Source: Megalobrama amblycephala (taxonomy: Eukaryota; Chordata; Actinopteri; Cypriniformes; Xenocyprididae). From it: a stretch of 64,000 bases of DNA. This document shows, in pieces, positions 1 to 12,600 of this stretch; position 1 is the first letter of the stretch; every line of letters starts with the position of its first letter. Both the position numbers and the translations under genes were made by a program. The stretch is taken from contig NC_063045.1 of the NCBI RefSeq assembly GCF_018812025.1, positions 58,432,383 to 58,496,382 on the forward strand, given 5' to 3'. The notes under the pieces are model-generated. The model had not been told where the DNA came from and searched no databases. It saw only the letters and a program-made list of their open reading frames with translations.

Positions 1-891
1 ACTGATGTTAACAAAATGGGACCTTACTATAAATGTTAGCAATAATTCTAATAAAGTTTTAGTATTTTTTTCACATAGTTTGGAGGTGTAACTTGTCTAA
101 ATCTCTCTCGTGTCGCCCTTTGTTTTTCCTGAACTTGAGTTTCACACGCGGATTACCAGCAGAAATCTCCAGCCTCCTGCATTCTGTGCGCCGTAAAGCT
201 CTTTGGGGAGTAGAGTGAGACCACTCTGATTAAATAAGCACCAGAGACGACTCTGAACGCGCGAGGCGACGCGGGGAGGATTGGAGCACAGCCCCGAAAG
301 CTTCTTCCTGTAAATAAGAGCCTCAGTAAAGCCCCAGGGAATCTGAAGGGCCCTTCAGTTCACAGCGTTTCTCTGTGAGAACGTACAGGACGCAGCACAG
401 TCAGAGTATAATGCAGCTGGTTTTGGCTTCTGTGCAGACAGGATTAAGATGTTTTTAAGGGATGTAAATGAGATTGTTGGAAGCAGTGTTATTTTTGTTT
501 ACTTAAACTAAACGAAAATGAGAAGTGTTACCATTGCAACCAGCTGAAATATAATAAGTTTAGGTTTTTTATTTATTTTATTTTAGTTCAGTTAATGTTT
601 ATTTTATTTGAAGTAATGATTTTTTATGGTTATTAAAGTATTGTAGTAAAGCAGATTTCATGCAGTGAAAATGTGGAGTTGTTACTGACCTGAGCCTTAA
701 AATGATTGAATTTATTGGTGCTCGTAATATAGTCAGGTTGATTCTGTCATATCAAATAATAATCTATTGACTTTAATAAAACCAGTTAGTTACATTTTTA
801 CCACAAGAAGCACATTTTCTAAGTTACATGACAAAGTAGTAGACGGGTGTTAATTTTATATATAGCGGTAATTAAATATGACTTAAATATT
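1..891. other. Intronic or flanking sequence, no gene seen
   Basis: I see no coding exon here on either strand. Bases 110-420 are richer in G+C than the surroundings and contain several CpGs, but no reading frame or splice-bounded exon resembling the next epb41l4a exon (the segment after the FERM domain) could be recognised. By position this should be epb41l4a intron 10, because exon 10 lies at 3554-3646 and the gene runs leftward. Confidence 0.5.
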
Positions 892-2385
892 AATCTTTAT
901 TGCTGGTTATTGCTGCTGCTGTTATTGCTGCTGCTGCTGCTGCTGCTTATTTCTGCTGCTGTTATTGCTGCTGCTGCTGCTTTTGCTGGTTATTGCTGCT
1001 GCTGCTTTTGCTGCTGCTGCTGCTGCTTTTGCTGGTTATAGCTGCTGCTGTTATTGCTGCTGCTGCTGCTTATTTCTGCTGCTGTTATTGCTGCTGCTGC
1101 TGCTTTTGCTGGTTATTGCTGCTGCTGCTTTTGCTGGTTATTGCTGCTGCTGTTATTGCTGCTGCTGCTTATTTCTGCTGCTGTTATTGCTGCTGCTGCT
1201 GCTTTTGCTGGTTATTGCTGCTGCTGCTTTTGCTGGTTATTGCTGCTGCTGTTATTGCTGCTGCTGCTTATTTTTGCTGCTGTTATTGTTGCTGGCTATT
1301 GCTGCTGCTTCTGCTGCTTATTTTTGCGGCTGGTTATTGCTGCTGCTTATTTCTGCTGCTGTTATTGCTGCTGCTGGTTATTGCTGCTGTTGGTTATAGC
1401 TGGTGCTGTTATTGCTGCTGGTGCTGCTTTTGCTGGTTATTGCTGCTGCTGTTATTGCTGCTGCTGCTTATTTCTGCTGCTGTTATTGCTGCTGCTGGTT
1501 ATTGCCGTTATTGCTGCTGTTGGTTATAGCTGGTGCTGTTATTGCTGCTGCTGCTTATTTTTGCTGCTGTTGTTGCTGCTGCTGCATATTTCTGCTGCTG
1601 GTTATTGCTGTTGGTTATTGCTGCTGTTGCTGCTTTTGCTGGTTATTGCTGCTGCTGTTATTGCTGCTGCTGCTGCTTATTTTTGCTGCTGGTTGTTGCT
1701 GCTGCTGTTATTGCTGCTGTTGGTTATTGCTGCTGCTGCTGCTGCTTTTGCTGGTTATTGCTGCTGCTGTTATTGCTGCTGCTGCTGCTTATTTTTGCTG
1801 CTGGTTATTGCTGCTTCTGGTTATTGCTTCTGCTGCTGTTATTGCTGCTGCTGGTTATAGCTGGTGCTGTTATTGCTTGCTGGTGCTGCTTTTGCTGGTT
1901 ATTGCTGCTGCTGCTGCTTATTTTTGCTGCTGGCTATTGTTGCTGCTGCTTATTTCTGCTGCTGTTATTGCTGCTGCTGGTTATTGTCTGTTATTGCTGC
2001 TGTTGGTTATAGCTGGTGCTGTTATTGCTGCTGCTGCTTATTTTGCTGCTGTTGTTGCTGCTGATGCTGCATATTATAGCACAGTTATAGCACCGGCTAT
2101 GACTGTTGGTTATAGCCGGTGCTGTTATTGCTGCTGCTGTTGGTTATTGCTGCTGCTTTTGCTGGTTATTGCTGCTGGCTATTGCTGCTGCTGCTTATTT
2201 CTGCTGCTGTTATTGCCGTTATTGCTGCTGTTGGTTATAGCTGGTGCTGTTATTGCTGCTGCTGTTGGTTATTGCTGCTGCTGCTGCTGCTGCTTTTGCT
2301 GGTTATTGCTGCTGCTGCTTATTTCTGCTGCTGTTATTGCTGCTGCTGGTTATTGCTGCTGTTGTTGGTTATTGTTGGGTAAGGT
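892..2385. repeat. Degenerate CTG/TTA trinucleotide satellite, about 1.5 kb
   Basis: An almost uninterrupted array of GCTGCTGCT runs broken at short intervals by TTATT, TTTTGCTGG and TGGTTAT. The interruptions recur in higher-order blocks (for example GGTTATTGCTGCTGCTG followed by TTATTTCTGCTG). All three plus-strand frames stay open for long distances and give poly-Leu, Ala/Val-Ile-Ala or Cys-Tyr peptides, the longest 331 codons at 1403-2398. These are by-products of the repeat, not genes: there is no unique sequence and no exon context. On the epb41l4a transcript (minus) strand the array reads as CAG/AGC. Confidence 0.95.
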
Positions 2386-2599
2386 AGAGGGTTTCTGAAA
2401 GCATGCTGCAACTGCTACAACAAATGCCTGACCAAGTATTTGAAGGTTGAGCAGCGAGCTACTGATATGATGCATTGATATGATGCAGTTGATGCACTGG
2501 CTACTGATACAGCAATCAACCAATCAGCTGTGTCCTATAGAGAATGATGTGATTACAAGCAGATTGAGTTAAGGACCTGTCAGCCTGTGCCATCTAGAA

Positions 2600-2900
2600 T
2601 TTCATGACAGAACTTCGTATTTATATACTATTTTAGTTTTTATTAATATATCGAATTAGCTTTTATTTGTATACTTTCAGTTTTCATTTTCATTTTCATT
2701 TTAGCTATTAAGTTTTGTAATTTTGTTATGTGCATTTTTATTCATTTTTGTTTATTTTCAGTATTACTATTTTTGCTTAGTTTATTTTTATTTCAGTTTT
2801 AGTCAATGAACTAAGTTTTTCTTTTATTCTATTCAAGCTTTATTTCAAATAACAATAATGTTTTACTAGTTTTAGTTTTAGTCTAGTTTAGTCCACTCAT
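2600..2900. repeat. T-rich TTTTAGTTTT low-complexity tract
   Basis: About 300 bases of TTTTAGTTTTCATTTT-like sequence with no open frame. It resembles the simple T/A-rich spacers common in fish introns. It directly precedes the LINE fragment at 2935. Confidence 0.7.
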
Positions 2901-2934
2901 ATACAAACAACGGCCCAGTCATGCAGGTTTGCTC

Positions 2935-3530
2935 TTTACAACATCAGGAAAATCAGACCCTTACTGTCAATGTATGCGACACAAATTCTTATCCAAGCTC
3001 TAGTCATTTCAAGACTGGACAACTGCGACGCTCTACTGGCAAGTCTTCCAGCCAGCGCAACTAAGTCCCTGCAGATGATCCAGAATGCAGCAACACGTCT
3101 GGTCTTCAAAATGTCACACACCCTCCTGATCTCACTCCAATGACTCCCGATTGTGGCCAGAATCAAATTGAAGGCTTTCAGAACTAGCACTAGAACAGCG
3201 CCTCAATTCTCTCCTACAAGTTTATACTTCCTCCCACCAGCTAAGGTCACTGAATGAGCGACGCCTTATTGTTCCTTCAGAACGAGGCAAAAACTCTCAC
3301 ACTCCAAAACTTTCACCCTCTCTTTTCCTCTCTGGTGGAATGACCTGCCAACCTCCCCACAAACCACTGCGACCATCAAATCTAGCTTGCTTACTAATCT
3401 AGTTGTCAAATAAACCTGCCATTGTATTTCACGAATATCGTTGGCTCCTTGACGAATTGCTTTGTTCCACTCTTGTAAGTCGCTTTGGATAAAAGCGTCT
3501 GCTAAATGCATAAATGTAAATGTAGTTGAC
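2935..3530 (+). pseudogene. 3' end of an L2/CR1-type LINE (reverse transcriptase remnant)
   Basis: Read on the plus strand with frame breaks, the segment encodes the C-terminal part of a non-LTR reverse transcriptase. The stretch ALVISRLDNCDALLASLP followed by ATKSLQMIQNAATRLVF is the familiar L2/CR1 signature. It is followed by an IKLKAF-like region and a segment rich in Pro/Leu with several stops. The end, CTTTGGATAAAAGCGTCTGC then TAAATGCATAAATGTAA (to about 3525), is the conserved 3' tail of fish L2 elements. It is 5'-truncated and inactive, and it sits just downstream of epb41l4a exon 10 in the opposite orientation to the gene. Confidence 0.88.
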
Positions 3531-3553
3531 GATAATAAAAATTGTTGTTCTAC

Positions 3554-3646
3554 CTAAAGAAGGTATGATGCTCCACGCAGCACTTTCCACAGGTTCTTGC
3601 AGGCCGTCTTACTGGGAGCGTCAAAGAAGAACGACGTCTCATTACA
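3554..3646 (-). CDS. epb41l4a: epb41l4a coding exon 10 with a +1 frameshift
   Basis: Encodes [20 protein letters not shown] and then, in a shifted frame, [10 protein letters not shown](R), the end of F3 with the family-typical VEHHTFFR helix. Acceptor CTTTGCAG, donor GTAGAA. The exon is 93 bases, whereas the conserved exon would be 92. The extra base lies in TGGAAAGTGC (complement of about 3580-3590), where TGG AAG TGC or TGG AAA TGC is expected. The upstream frame is left open but scrambled after LWK. Confidence 0.9.
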   Translation of the reverse strand, partial: CNETSFFFDAPSKTACKNLWKVLRGASYLL

Positions 3647-6600
3647 CTGCAAAGAAACAAGGAAGCTGTGTTCAAATGGATATCTGTATGTATATATATA
3701 TCTGTTGTCCCATCACCAGTGGTGCCCCTCATGTGCTCTAATTAGTCTGTTCTCACTAGGTTAGGTGAAGAGGGTTATTAAGGGCTGAGTCCTCGAATGA
3801 GAAGATGCCTTCACTCGCAGGTTAAATTGGCCCCTGGAGGAAACGGGTTATAGACACTTTCAAGAAATCTCAAGTGAGGCTTAAGGCCAGTCATAACACT
3901 CAATCAATAATGGGATTTTCATTGAGTCCTCATAAAGGATTTTCCTCCCAGTGGTCACAATTGGGGGCAATCGATGTTATGGAGGCAGCTGCAATAAGGT
4001 AATGTAAAGCAGTTACAGTAAGGTAATGTTGCTTGTTTCGAATGAAGAAACAAAGTCTCAGTATAGAGTTGTTGAACACAGGCTCAACACTGAAGGGACA
4101 ATGTCAAGCCAAAATTCAAGTCAAGTAAAATGTATTTGAATAGCACTCACAAAACACATCTTCACTATCTTCACACTATCTTCATGCCTTATAGTCACAT
4201 TTAACAGATTAGTGCTGGGAGATAATATAACGCAATGTTTGCATGTAAATTAAAGGGATTTTGAGATCATACATCTATAATTTCTTACATTAAAACAAAT
4301 AATATAAAAAGAAGACTTACATCTCTGCCCATAACCCGCAGCTCAAATTGTGTTTCCTTGAAATACACTTTCGTAATTCTAGGCCTGAAAAATCAAATAT
4401 TAAAAGTATTTTTTTTAACATTGTGAATAAATAAAAACATAATGACAGAGTGAAGAGTAATAATGTAATGTCATGTAATATAATATAATATAAATCTGTT
4501 TAAAGGAATAGTTCACCCAAATATAAAAATTCACTCATCTACTCTGCTTGTTCCAAATGATTACAATGAATAGGACTGAGGCTTCAAGCTTCAAAAAGGA
4601 TGCAAAAGCATTATAAACGTATCATAACAATAGTCCATATGACTTGTGTGCTATATTCCAAGTCTTCTGAAGTCAAAGTCAGCTTTATGAGAGGAACAGA
4701 CCCAAATTTAAAAAAGCCATACGGATTTGGAATGACATGAGGTTGAGTAAATGCTGACAGAATTTTCTGTTTTGGGTGAATTATTCCTGTAATAGGTTAA
4801 AAATTCAGTTAAACATCAACCTACCAGAAATATTTCCCGACTTGCGTTTTGTTTTTGTAAACCACAACCCCGACAGGAGTCAGTCCTAGGAAGTACTCCG
4901 ATTGTTTTTCTCCCTGAGAAGACATATGCATTATATTTACGCATTAAAGGGATATCTCACCTAAATAAAAATTCTGTCATCATTTATTCACCCTATACCT
5001 GTATGAGTTTCTTTGTTCTGTTAAACATAAAAGAAGATATTTTGAAGAATATGGGTAACCAAACAGTTGATGGGCCCCATTGTATTTTTTTGGGTTACCC
5101 ACATTCCTCAAAATATCTTCTTTTATGTTTAACAGAACAAAGAAACTCATACAGGTTTAGAACAACTTGAGGGTGAGTAAATGATGACAGAATTTGTATT
5201 TTTTGTTGAACTATCATTTTAAGCAGCCGAAAATATTCATAGTATACAATGCCAGGTTTATTAGAAAGCTAGACTAAGAAAGAAGCTAGAGCAGAGGAAA
5301 TGCAAAGAAGAATTAAATCACTGAAGAAAAGATAAATGTTGATATTTTATCTGAGCAGAGTACAATGAAGGAAAAGAAAATCCTCTGTTGATTTGTCAGC
5401 AGGAACGCTTGTGGGCTCTACTTACAAACACAGGGTGCAGATCGACTCCATACATTTCCAGTGTTTTGGCAATTCCCAAGTAATTGTTTTCTGCCTCGGC
5501 AGGCACCTGACCCCTGCACAGAGAGGTCAACGTGTTACTGAACACTCAGAGCCAAGAAATACTATCAAAATACATATAAGAGTGTTTTAAGAACTTAAAA
5601 CCATTTTGGAAGAAGGAGTATAACCTGGATTGTTGAATGAGGAAATGTTAAGACGTGCATTTAATGTTCCCTTGTTGAAACAAACAGCGATTTAGTTTAA
5701 GCAAACATTTGAAATACCAAAGTAAACAAGAGCAGCATATAAGAAAGAAAAAAAAAAATCTAATTTAATCATTAACTCACTGATTTTCCCCAGAAAGGTG
5801 TATATAATTCAAATAGTATTGTATTAATAGTATAAGATATAACTATCAAAATACACAGAAAAGTGTTCCCAAAAGATGATAAAAGCACATTGCAATTGTG
5901 AAATATGCTTAACCTGGATTATCAAATTAAGGGAATTTAAATCTGTACAAAAAAAAAAAAAAAAACATTTGCAAAAGAAAAGAGCAAACATTTGGAATAC
6001 CAAAGCAAACAAGTGCAGCACAAGACCAGTAAAAGAAGAGAAATCAATGGAATGTTTTTTAGTCAAAAAACTGTAATTATTAACTCACTGATTTCCCCAG
6101 AAAGATTGAATGTGTTTTTCAGTGTTGCTTTAAAGTTAGTCAGGAAATCAGTGATTTGTAAATGTATGTTTGTCACGGACTGAATAGCAGGCCCGTACCA
6201 GTGAGGTCAAACCTGAAAGCAATTAAACCTACTAACACTAATGAAGGAAAGCGGAGGGAGTGCATGATCTTAACACAACAATTAAGAGAAGATACAAATG
6301 TATAAATCCCAGAGGGGAAAACGAACAAACAAACTAATTATGTATCTATGCATCTATCTATACACATACAGTACATGCATAAACAAGGGCGTTTCCTCCG
6401 AGGAGGCAGGGAGGCAGTGCCTCCTCGATAAATTTATGAGAAAATAATCCATATTACAAAAATAAAACATTGCAAATGTGACATTAAAAATGTTATAAAT
6501 CACTCGTTTTTCTAAAGTAACACTGTCCAACAGGACACCAGCAGGTGAAGTTACAGCGGGAGGCTTGCCTACCCTGAGCCCAATTGAGCTTTAACAGACC

Positions 6601-9600
6601 CCCTTAACCATGCACTGGGTTTATAGTGGGGGGGTAATTGAGACTTGAATGGGGGAAAGTCATGTGAGAAGAGGCAATGTCCTCCATCGTGCTATGATTG
6701 GATATGAATTGGTTAGTGCGAATAAATCCCGCCTCTTGTTTTCGTGCACGTTCGCGAATCGGTCCGAATGAACAAAATTATGGCGTTAAAGGGAAGATTC
6801 ATTAAAAAGTAAGTAAACAGCTCACCCACTTATGTCACATAATTCATAAAATGAGAAAAAAATCTAACATTTCATTGAAGGAAAATAATTGAAAGTGGGG
6901 GAAAATCTCCCTGGAAAAAGATGTTACAAATCTCCCTGGAAGAGGACGTATGTCTAAATCATCCTAATGCGTGGTGAGGAGGAAAGTTTGAGTGGACAAA
7001 GACTCTCCAAGGATCACAGTTGGAGAATTGCAGAGATTAGTTGAGTCTTGAGTCTCAGAAAGCCTAAAAAGATGATCAAACAGCACCTACATCCCTACAA
7101 GTTGTTCAGGAGGGTTTCAAGAAAAATCCTCTGCTCTCATCCAGAAACAATCTCCAGCATATTCAGTTGTCAATCAAGACTGGAACGTCAAACGGGACCG
7201 GCTTCTATGGTCAGATGAAACTAAAAAAAGAGGTTTTTGGCAGCAAACCCACCAGATGGGTTTGGTGCACACATGGATAAAAAGTACCCCATGCCCACGG
7301 TTAAATATACTGCTGGATCTTTAATGTTGTGGGCCTATTTTTCTGCTGGAGGTCCTGGACATCTTCTTCAGATATATGGCTATCATGGATTCTATCAAAT
7401 ACCAACAGATAAAAAATCGAAAACCTGACCGCTTCTGCTAGAAATCCAATAATGGGCCATGGTTGGAGCTTCCATCAGGACAATGATCCAAAAACAAACA
7501 TCAAATCCAACACAAAAATGTGTCACTGAGCACAAAATGAAGCTTCTGCCACAGCCATCCCAGTCCCCTGACCTGAACCCTAAAGAGAAACGAGTGGAGT
7601 GAACTGAAGAGAAGAAGCACCAGCATGGAGCTGGAATCTGAAGATCTGGAGAGATTCTGCATGAAGGAATGACCTCTGATCTCTTGTCAGGTGTTCTCCA
7701 AACTCATCAGGCATTATAGAAGAAGACTCAGAGCTGTTATCTTGGGAAAAGGAGGTTGCAAAAAGTATTGAATAAAAGGGTGCCAATAATTGTGGCCAAC
7801 GTGTTTTGGAGAAAAACATTTATTTCATAATGTGAGTTCCCCCCCCACTTTCAATTCTTTTCCTTCAATGAAAGGTTAGATTTTTGCTAATTATATGAAT
7901 TAAAGATCAAAAAAATGCTGATTTATTTTTACAGTCATCTTTGATCATTATTTATCAAGGGTGCCAATAATTCTGAAGTTCACAAGTAAAATATGTTACT
8001 GCCTTTAGTTATTATTTTGGAATAAATTAAAAAATGCTTAAAAATATTAACTTGATGAGATTTATACTTTGTTTTAATAAATAGAACATTTATTGCAGAA
8101 ATGTATTTGGTTTCACTTTTCTTTTTTTTGATGTAATGTTTATTTCACCAGGAAAATGTGACAACATTAAGTGTAAATGGAAAATTAATTTACATTTGAT
8201 CTTATAAAAAAAAAATCATTCAAAAAAATGGAGGAATTTGCCTCCTCATTTCTGAACACCACTGCATACCACTGGTATTTATATAATATAAAAAATAGTT
8301 TCATTTCATAATATAAAAAAAAAAAAAAATGCAATGCATAAATTATATCTGTCCTGTTCCTGTGGTCAATCTAGCATATGTACAAATGCATTCTGAATTC
8401 CCCTCACAGCGGCAGCGGTTGCGGCGGGTGAGTCTCTGATGATTGTAGATGCTCTTTTATTAGTGTCGGGCCCCGTCATTTGTAGGCACCCCGGGGACTC
8501 GCCGCATTCATCTCTGTCATTTGGGCCCTGTGCGTGCGGCTGCATATTGCTTCTTAATCGCTGAAGCTTTCAGTGCATACAGAAAATATGATTCAGCACA
8601 GCCGGTCTGAGCCACATCACAGACGGGAGTACCCATGATCCTTTTGTTCTGTCTGAGAGGGTCGCCCTCTTGCTTTATCCGCGTTTCTCTTTGTCTATAG
8701 CTGAGCGCAGAAGGAAACTCCAGCATGCACGCTCTATTTTTATAATATGCAAAACAGTATGCAATTCAAACCATAGTATATAATTTTTTTGTCAAATGAT
8801 CTCATTATTGCATGTTTAATTCAGTGAGTGGTATCCAGTTGTAATCCAGAATTAAATAGTTATTGTTGAAAAGTCATTTTTAGCCTAATTTGGTGTAAAA
8901 ATCTGAACTCTTGGAGCCCTATTTTAACGATCTAAGCGCACATCGCAAGTGCACTTAGGGCGTGTCCAAATCCACTTTTGCCAGTTTAAGGATGGGAAAA
9001 ATGGTCGGTGCACCCGGTGCATTGTCTAAAAGGGTTGTCCCTATTCTCTTAATGAGTAATGGGTGTGTTTTGGGTGTAACCTGTAATAAACCAATCAAGA
9101 GTCTCATCTCCCATTCCCTTTAAAAGCCAGTTGCACTCACGCCATGGCGTATTCGCTATTTACAAGGCGGAATTTGCAAGCGGAATAACTGAACGCGTCT
9201 AGAGTGAGGAAACGGATCACGAGGTTAAAGCGTGTAAGCAGACCATCTACGGGAAAAGCCTTATATTTATGCACACAATAATCTTTTACATTGTAAACCT
9301 TTTATTTTTAATATTCGGCATGTTTGTGTGCTGCTGCGCATCCCTGTGTGTATAATAAGCAGAATGTACGTGCGTTGTGCACCCGCATATAGGCACATAT
9401 TACTAACACGCTCTTTAAATAACAAAACAAATATTGCACCATTGATTTTAGAACAGGGTTTCAGTTAGGTCAATAGATAGATAGATAGATTGATTGATAG
9501 ATAGAAAATAGTATGAGTATCCATTTTTTTCATCTTTTCATAGACATCCTCCTTTTAATATTTTTAGTCTCTTCACTTAATTTCCTCACATTTTTTTGCT

Positions 9601-12600
9601 TTCTCATGTTTCCTGTTCTTAATCCCCCGACATGTTTAAGTGCTCCAGCATTCCTGATCAGAGTTTCTCATTTTACCACTGACTGTCAATCACAGGAACG
9701 CCTTAATACCTTCCGAACCCTCGTCTCTTTCATTTCTCGTCCTCCTGCCTCTCAGCGATCTCGGCCGCAATAAATCATGTTTTCCAGTGAAAAACATCCA
9801 AACATCTCAAAAAACAAGATGCCTCACCTGACTATCAAAATTGCACAAGGGATTATAGCTTGTTTACAGAGAATATATTTTGAATGTGATTTATATTGTT
9901 CCACTTGCCACACAAACACACTCAATAATGTGATTTTTCTTGCAGTGCTCCTGTCGCGTCTCTGCAGTTGGAGGAAAAATGAGTCTTTCCTGACTGATCT
10001 GCTCTACTTCAGCTCCTCACTGAGCTCTTAAAAATCAGGCCGCTGATAATCATATAAAACTTCGAGCCAAGTGGGGATTTGAGCCCTAAAGGCAAAAAAA
10101 CATGACAATCAGCAGTCAAACACACAAATTCGGTGGAAATCTGAGAAAGGTAAGAGTGCCGACTTAAATATGAGCAGAGAAAAAAATCTGGAAAACAGTT
10201 TAAATGGAATTTTACTCTAATCAAGTCACTCTTCTGACGTGTCAGATTCATACTGCAGCAATAATACGAGTAGTTTAATAGCATGTCATTCTGTTTTAGA
10301 AGGGAAAATTGCATGTTAAAGGATTAGTTCACTTCAGAATTCAAATTTCCTGATCATCCCCATGTCATCCAAGATGTTCATGTCTTTCTTTCTTCAGCTG
10401 AAAAGAAATGAAGGTTTTTGAGAAAAACATTCCAGGATTTTTCTCCATATAGTGGTCTTCACTGGGGTTCAACGGGTTGAAGGTTCCAAATGTCAATTTC
10501 AGTGCAGCTTCAAAGAGCTCTACATGATCCCAGACGAGGAATAAGGGCCGAACCATCTTTAAAGGTCAGCAAAGCATTGGGCTGAGCCTTCGTCCTCCAT
10601 TGCGCCATTGAAAAGCGTCTAATGCACGTATCCGATTAATATCAGATTTATTTCCACGTATGAACGAGGCCTGAAACTGATCGGAGAATATCGGAATCCA
10701 TGTGCTTTTTTCCTGTTTATACACTGGTGGGTCATATCTGATCTGTGCCACATAGGAAGATAAAATGGGAATTGGGTCACTTGAACCATGTAATGTAAAT
10801 CTGGCCATAGTGTGTCATCAGACAGGTGCAGCACATCACACACTCGCCGGCTCTCCACAGGCAGACAGGTGAGTGTTTGGCAAAAGGTCAAGTCTTTCAA
10901 ACACACTGAGAGCGGCTCTCGTTACAACGAAATGGACAACGGCCAGAGGGAGGAATCTTTACTGTCTTTACTTTGAAACCCCAGCGGCCCTATTCCCATG
11001 GGAAGCTCTTATATTTACCGTAGCTTGTCCTTTGAAATGACTTGAAACAGGAATGTGATGTTTGAGCTCTCGGCAACGGTGAGATCTAATCTGTGATGGG
11101 ATTATTGCGGATTAAGGTGTGAGATGTACTGTGTTTTTTATTGTCTTACATGAGCGTTTTATGAATCTGCTTCGATGGTGTCCTCTAGTTCCTCTTTCTG
11201 GTCAGGGACAAAGCGATATTCTGACACGTAACCTGGTGTGTGTTTGTATGGGTCGTAATCTCCGAGCTCGGCTGTAGGAAAAGACAAAGATGATACAATG
11301 TCATGTGGTATAAAGAAGATTGAAATGAAATTATAATAAATAAATAAATAAATAAATAAAATTATAATAATTAAACAAAATGAAATTTTGAAAAGGAAAA
11401 AAAAAAAAAAAAAACATTTTTAATAAATAAATAAAATCAAATGATGAAATAAATATAAATTATAATAAATAAAATGAAATGATGAAATAAATAAAATAAT
11501 ATTAAATTACTAAAATCAAATGATGAAATAAATAAAATTATAATAAATAAATAAAATAAAATGTTGAAATAAATACAATACTAAATAAAAAAATGAAATT
11601 AAATAAATAAAGTGAAATTATGAAAAATAAAATTATAATAAATAAACAAAATGAAATTTGGAAAAAAAAAAAAACAAAAACAAACAAATTTAATAAATAA
11701 AAAAATCAAATGATGAAATAAATAAAATTATAATAAATAAAATTAAATTATGAAATAAATAAAATAATATTAAATTACTAAAATCAAATGATGAAATAAA
11801 TAAAATTATAATAAATAAAATAAAATGTTGAAATAAATACAATACTAAATAAAAAAAATGAAATTAAATAAATAAAGTGAAATTATGAAAAATAAAATTA
11901 TAATAAATAAACAAAATGAAATTTGGAAAAAAACAAAACAAACAAATTTAATAAATAAATAAAATCAAATGATGAAATAAATAAAATTACAATAAATAAA
12001 ATGAAATTATGAAATAAATAAAATAATATTAAATTACTAAAATCAAATGACAAAATAAATAAAATGATAATAAATAAATAAAATAAAATGTTGAAATAAA
12101 TACTAAAATAATAAGTAAAAAAATTATACTAAAATAATAACTAAAAAACTTAAACTGTGGAATAAATAAAATGAAATGATGAAATAAATTAATCAAATGA
12201 AATAAAATTATAATAAATAAATAAATAAATAAATAAAACGTTGAAATAAATACAATACTAAATAAATAAAATGAAATTAAATAAATAAAGTGAAATTATG
12301 AAATAAAATGATAATCAATAAAATATTAAATGAAATGATTACATTAAGAAATAAAATTATAATAAAAATAAAATGAAATGTTGAAATAAATAAATACAAT
12401 TATAATAAATAAATAAATTAGTATATAAATAATATATAATAAATAAATACAGGAATCAAATGAAATGATGAAATAAATAAAATTATAATAAAAATAAAAT
12501 GAAATGATGAAATAAAGAAATAAAATGATAATAAATAAAATGAAATGATGAAATAAAAAAAATTAAAAAATAAATTATAAAAATAAATTAAATTAAAAAT

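Noticed and set aside
110..420. Candidate epb41l4a exon 11 or CpG island
   Set aside because: No match to the expected post-FERM sequence on the minus strand, and the base composition is only mildly raised.
1403..2398. 331-codon open frame, Leu/Ala/Cys rich
   Set aside because: It arises from the CTG/TTA satellite. All plus-strand frames are open and there is no unique protein sequence.
3266..3511. 81-codon minus-strand frame
   Set aside because: Antisense of the L2 LINE remnant, whose coding sense is the plus strand.
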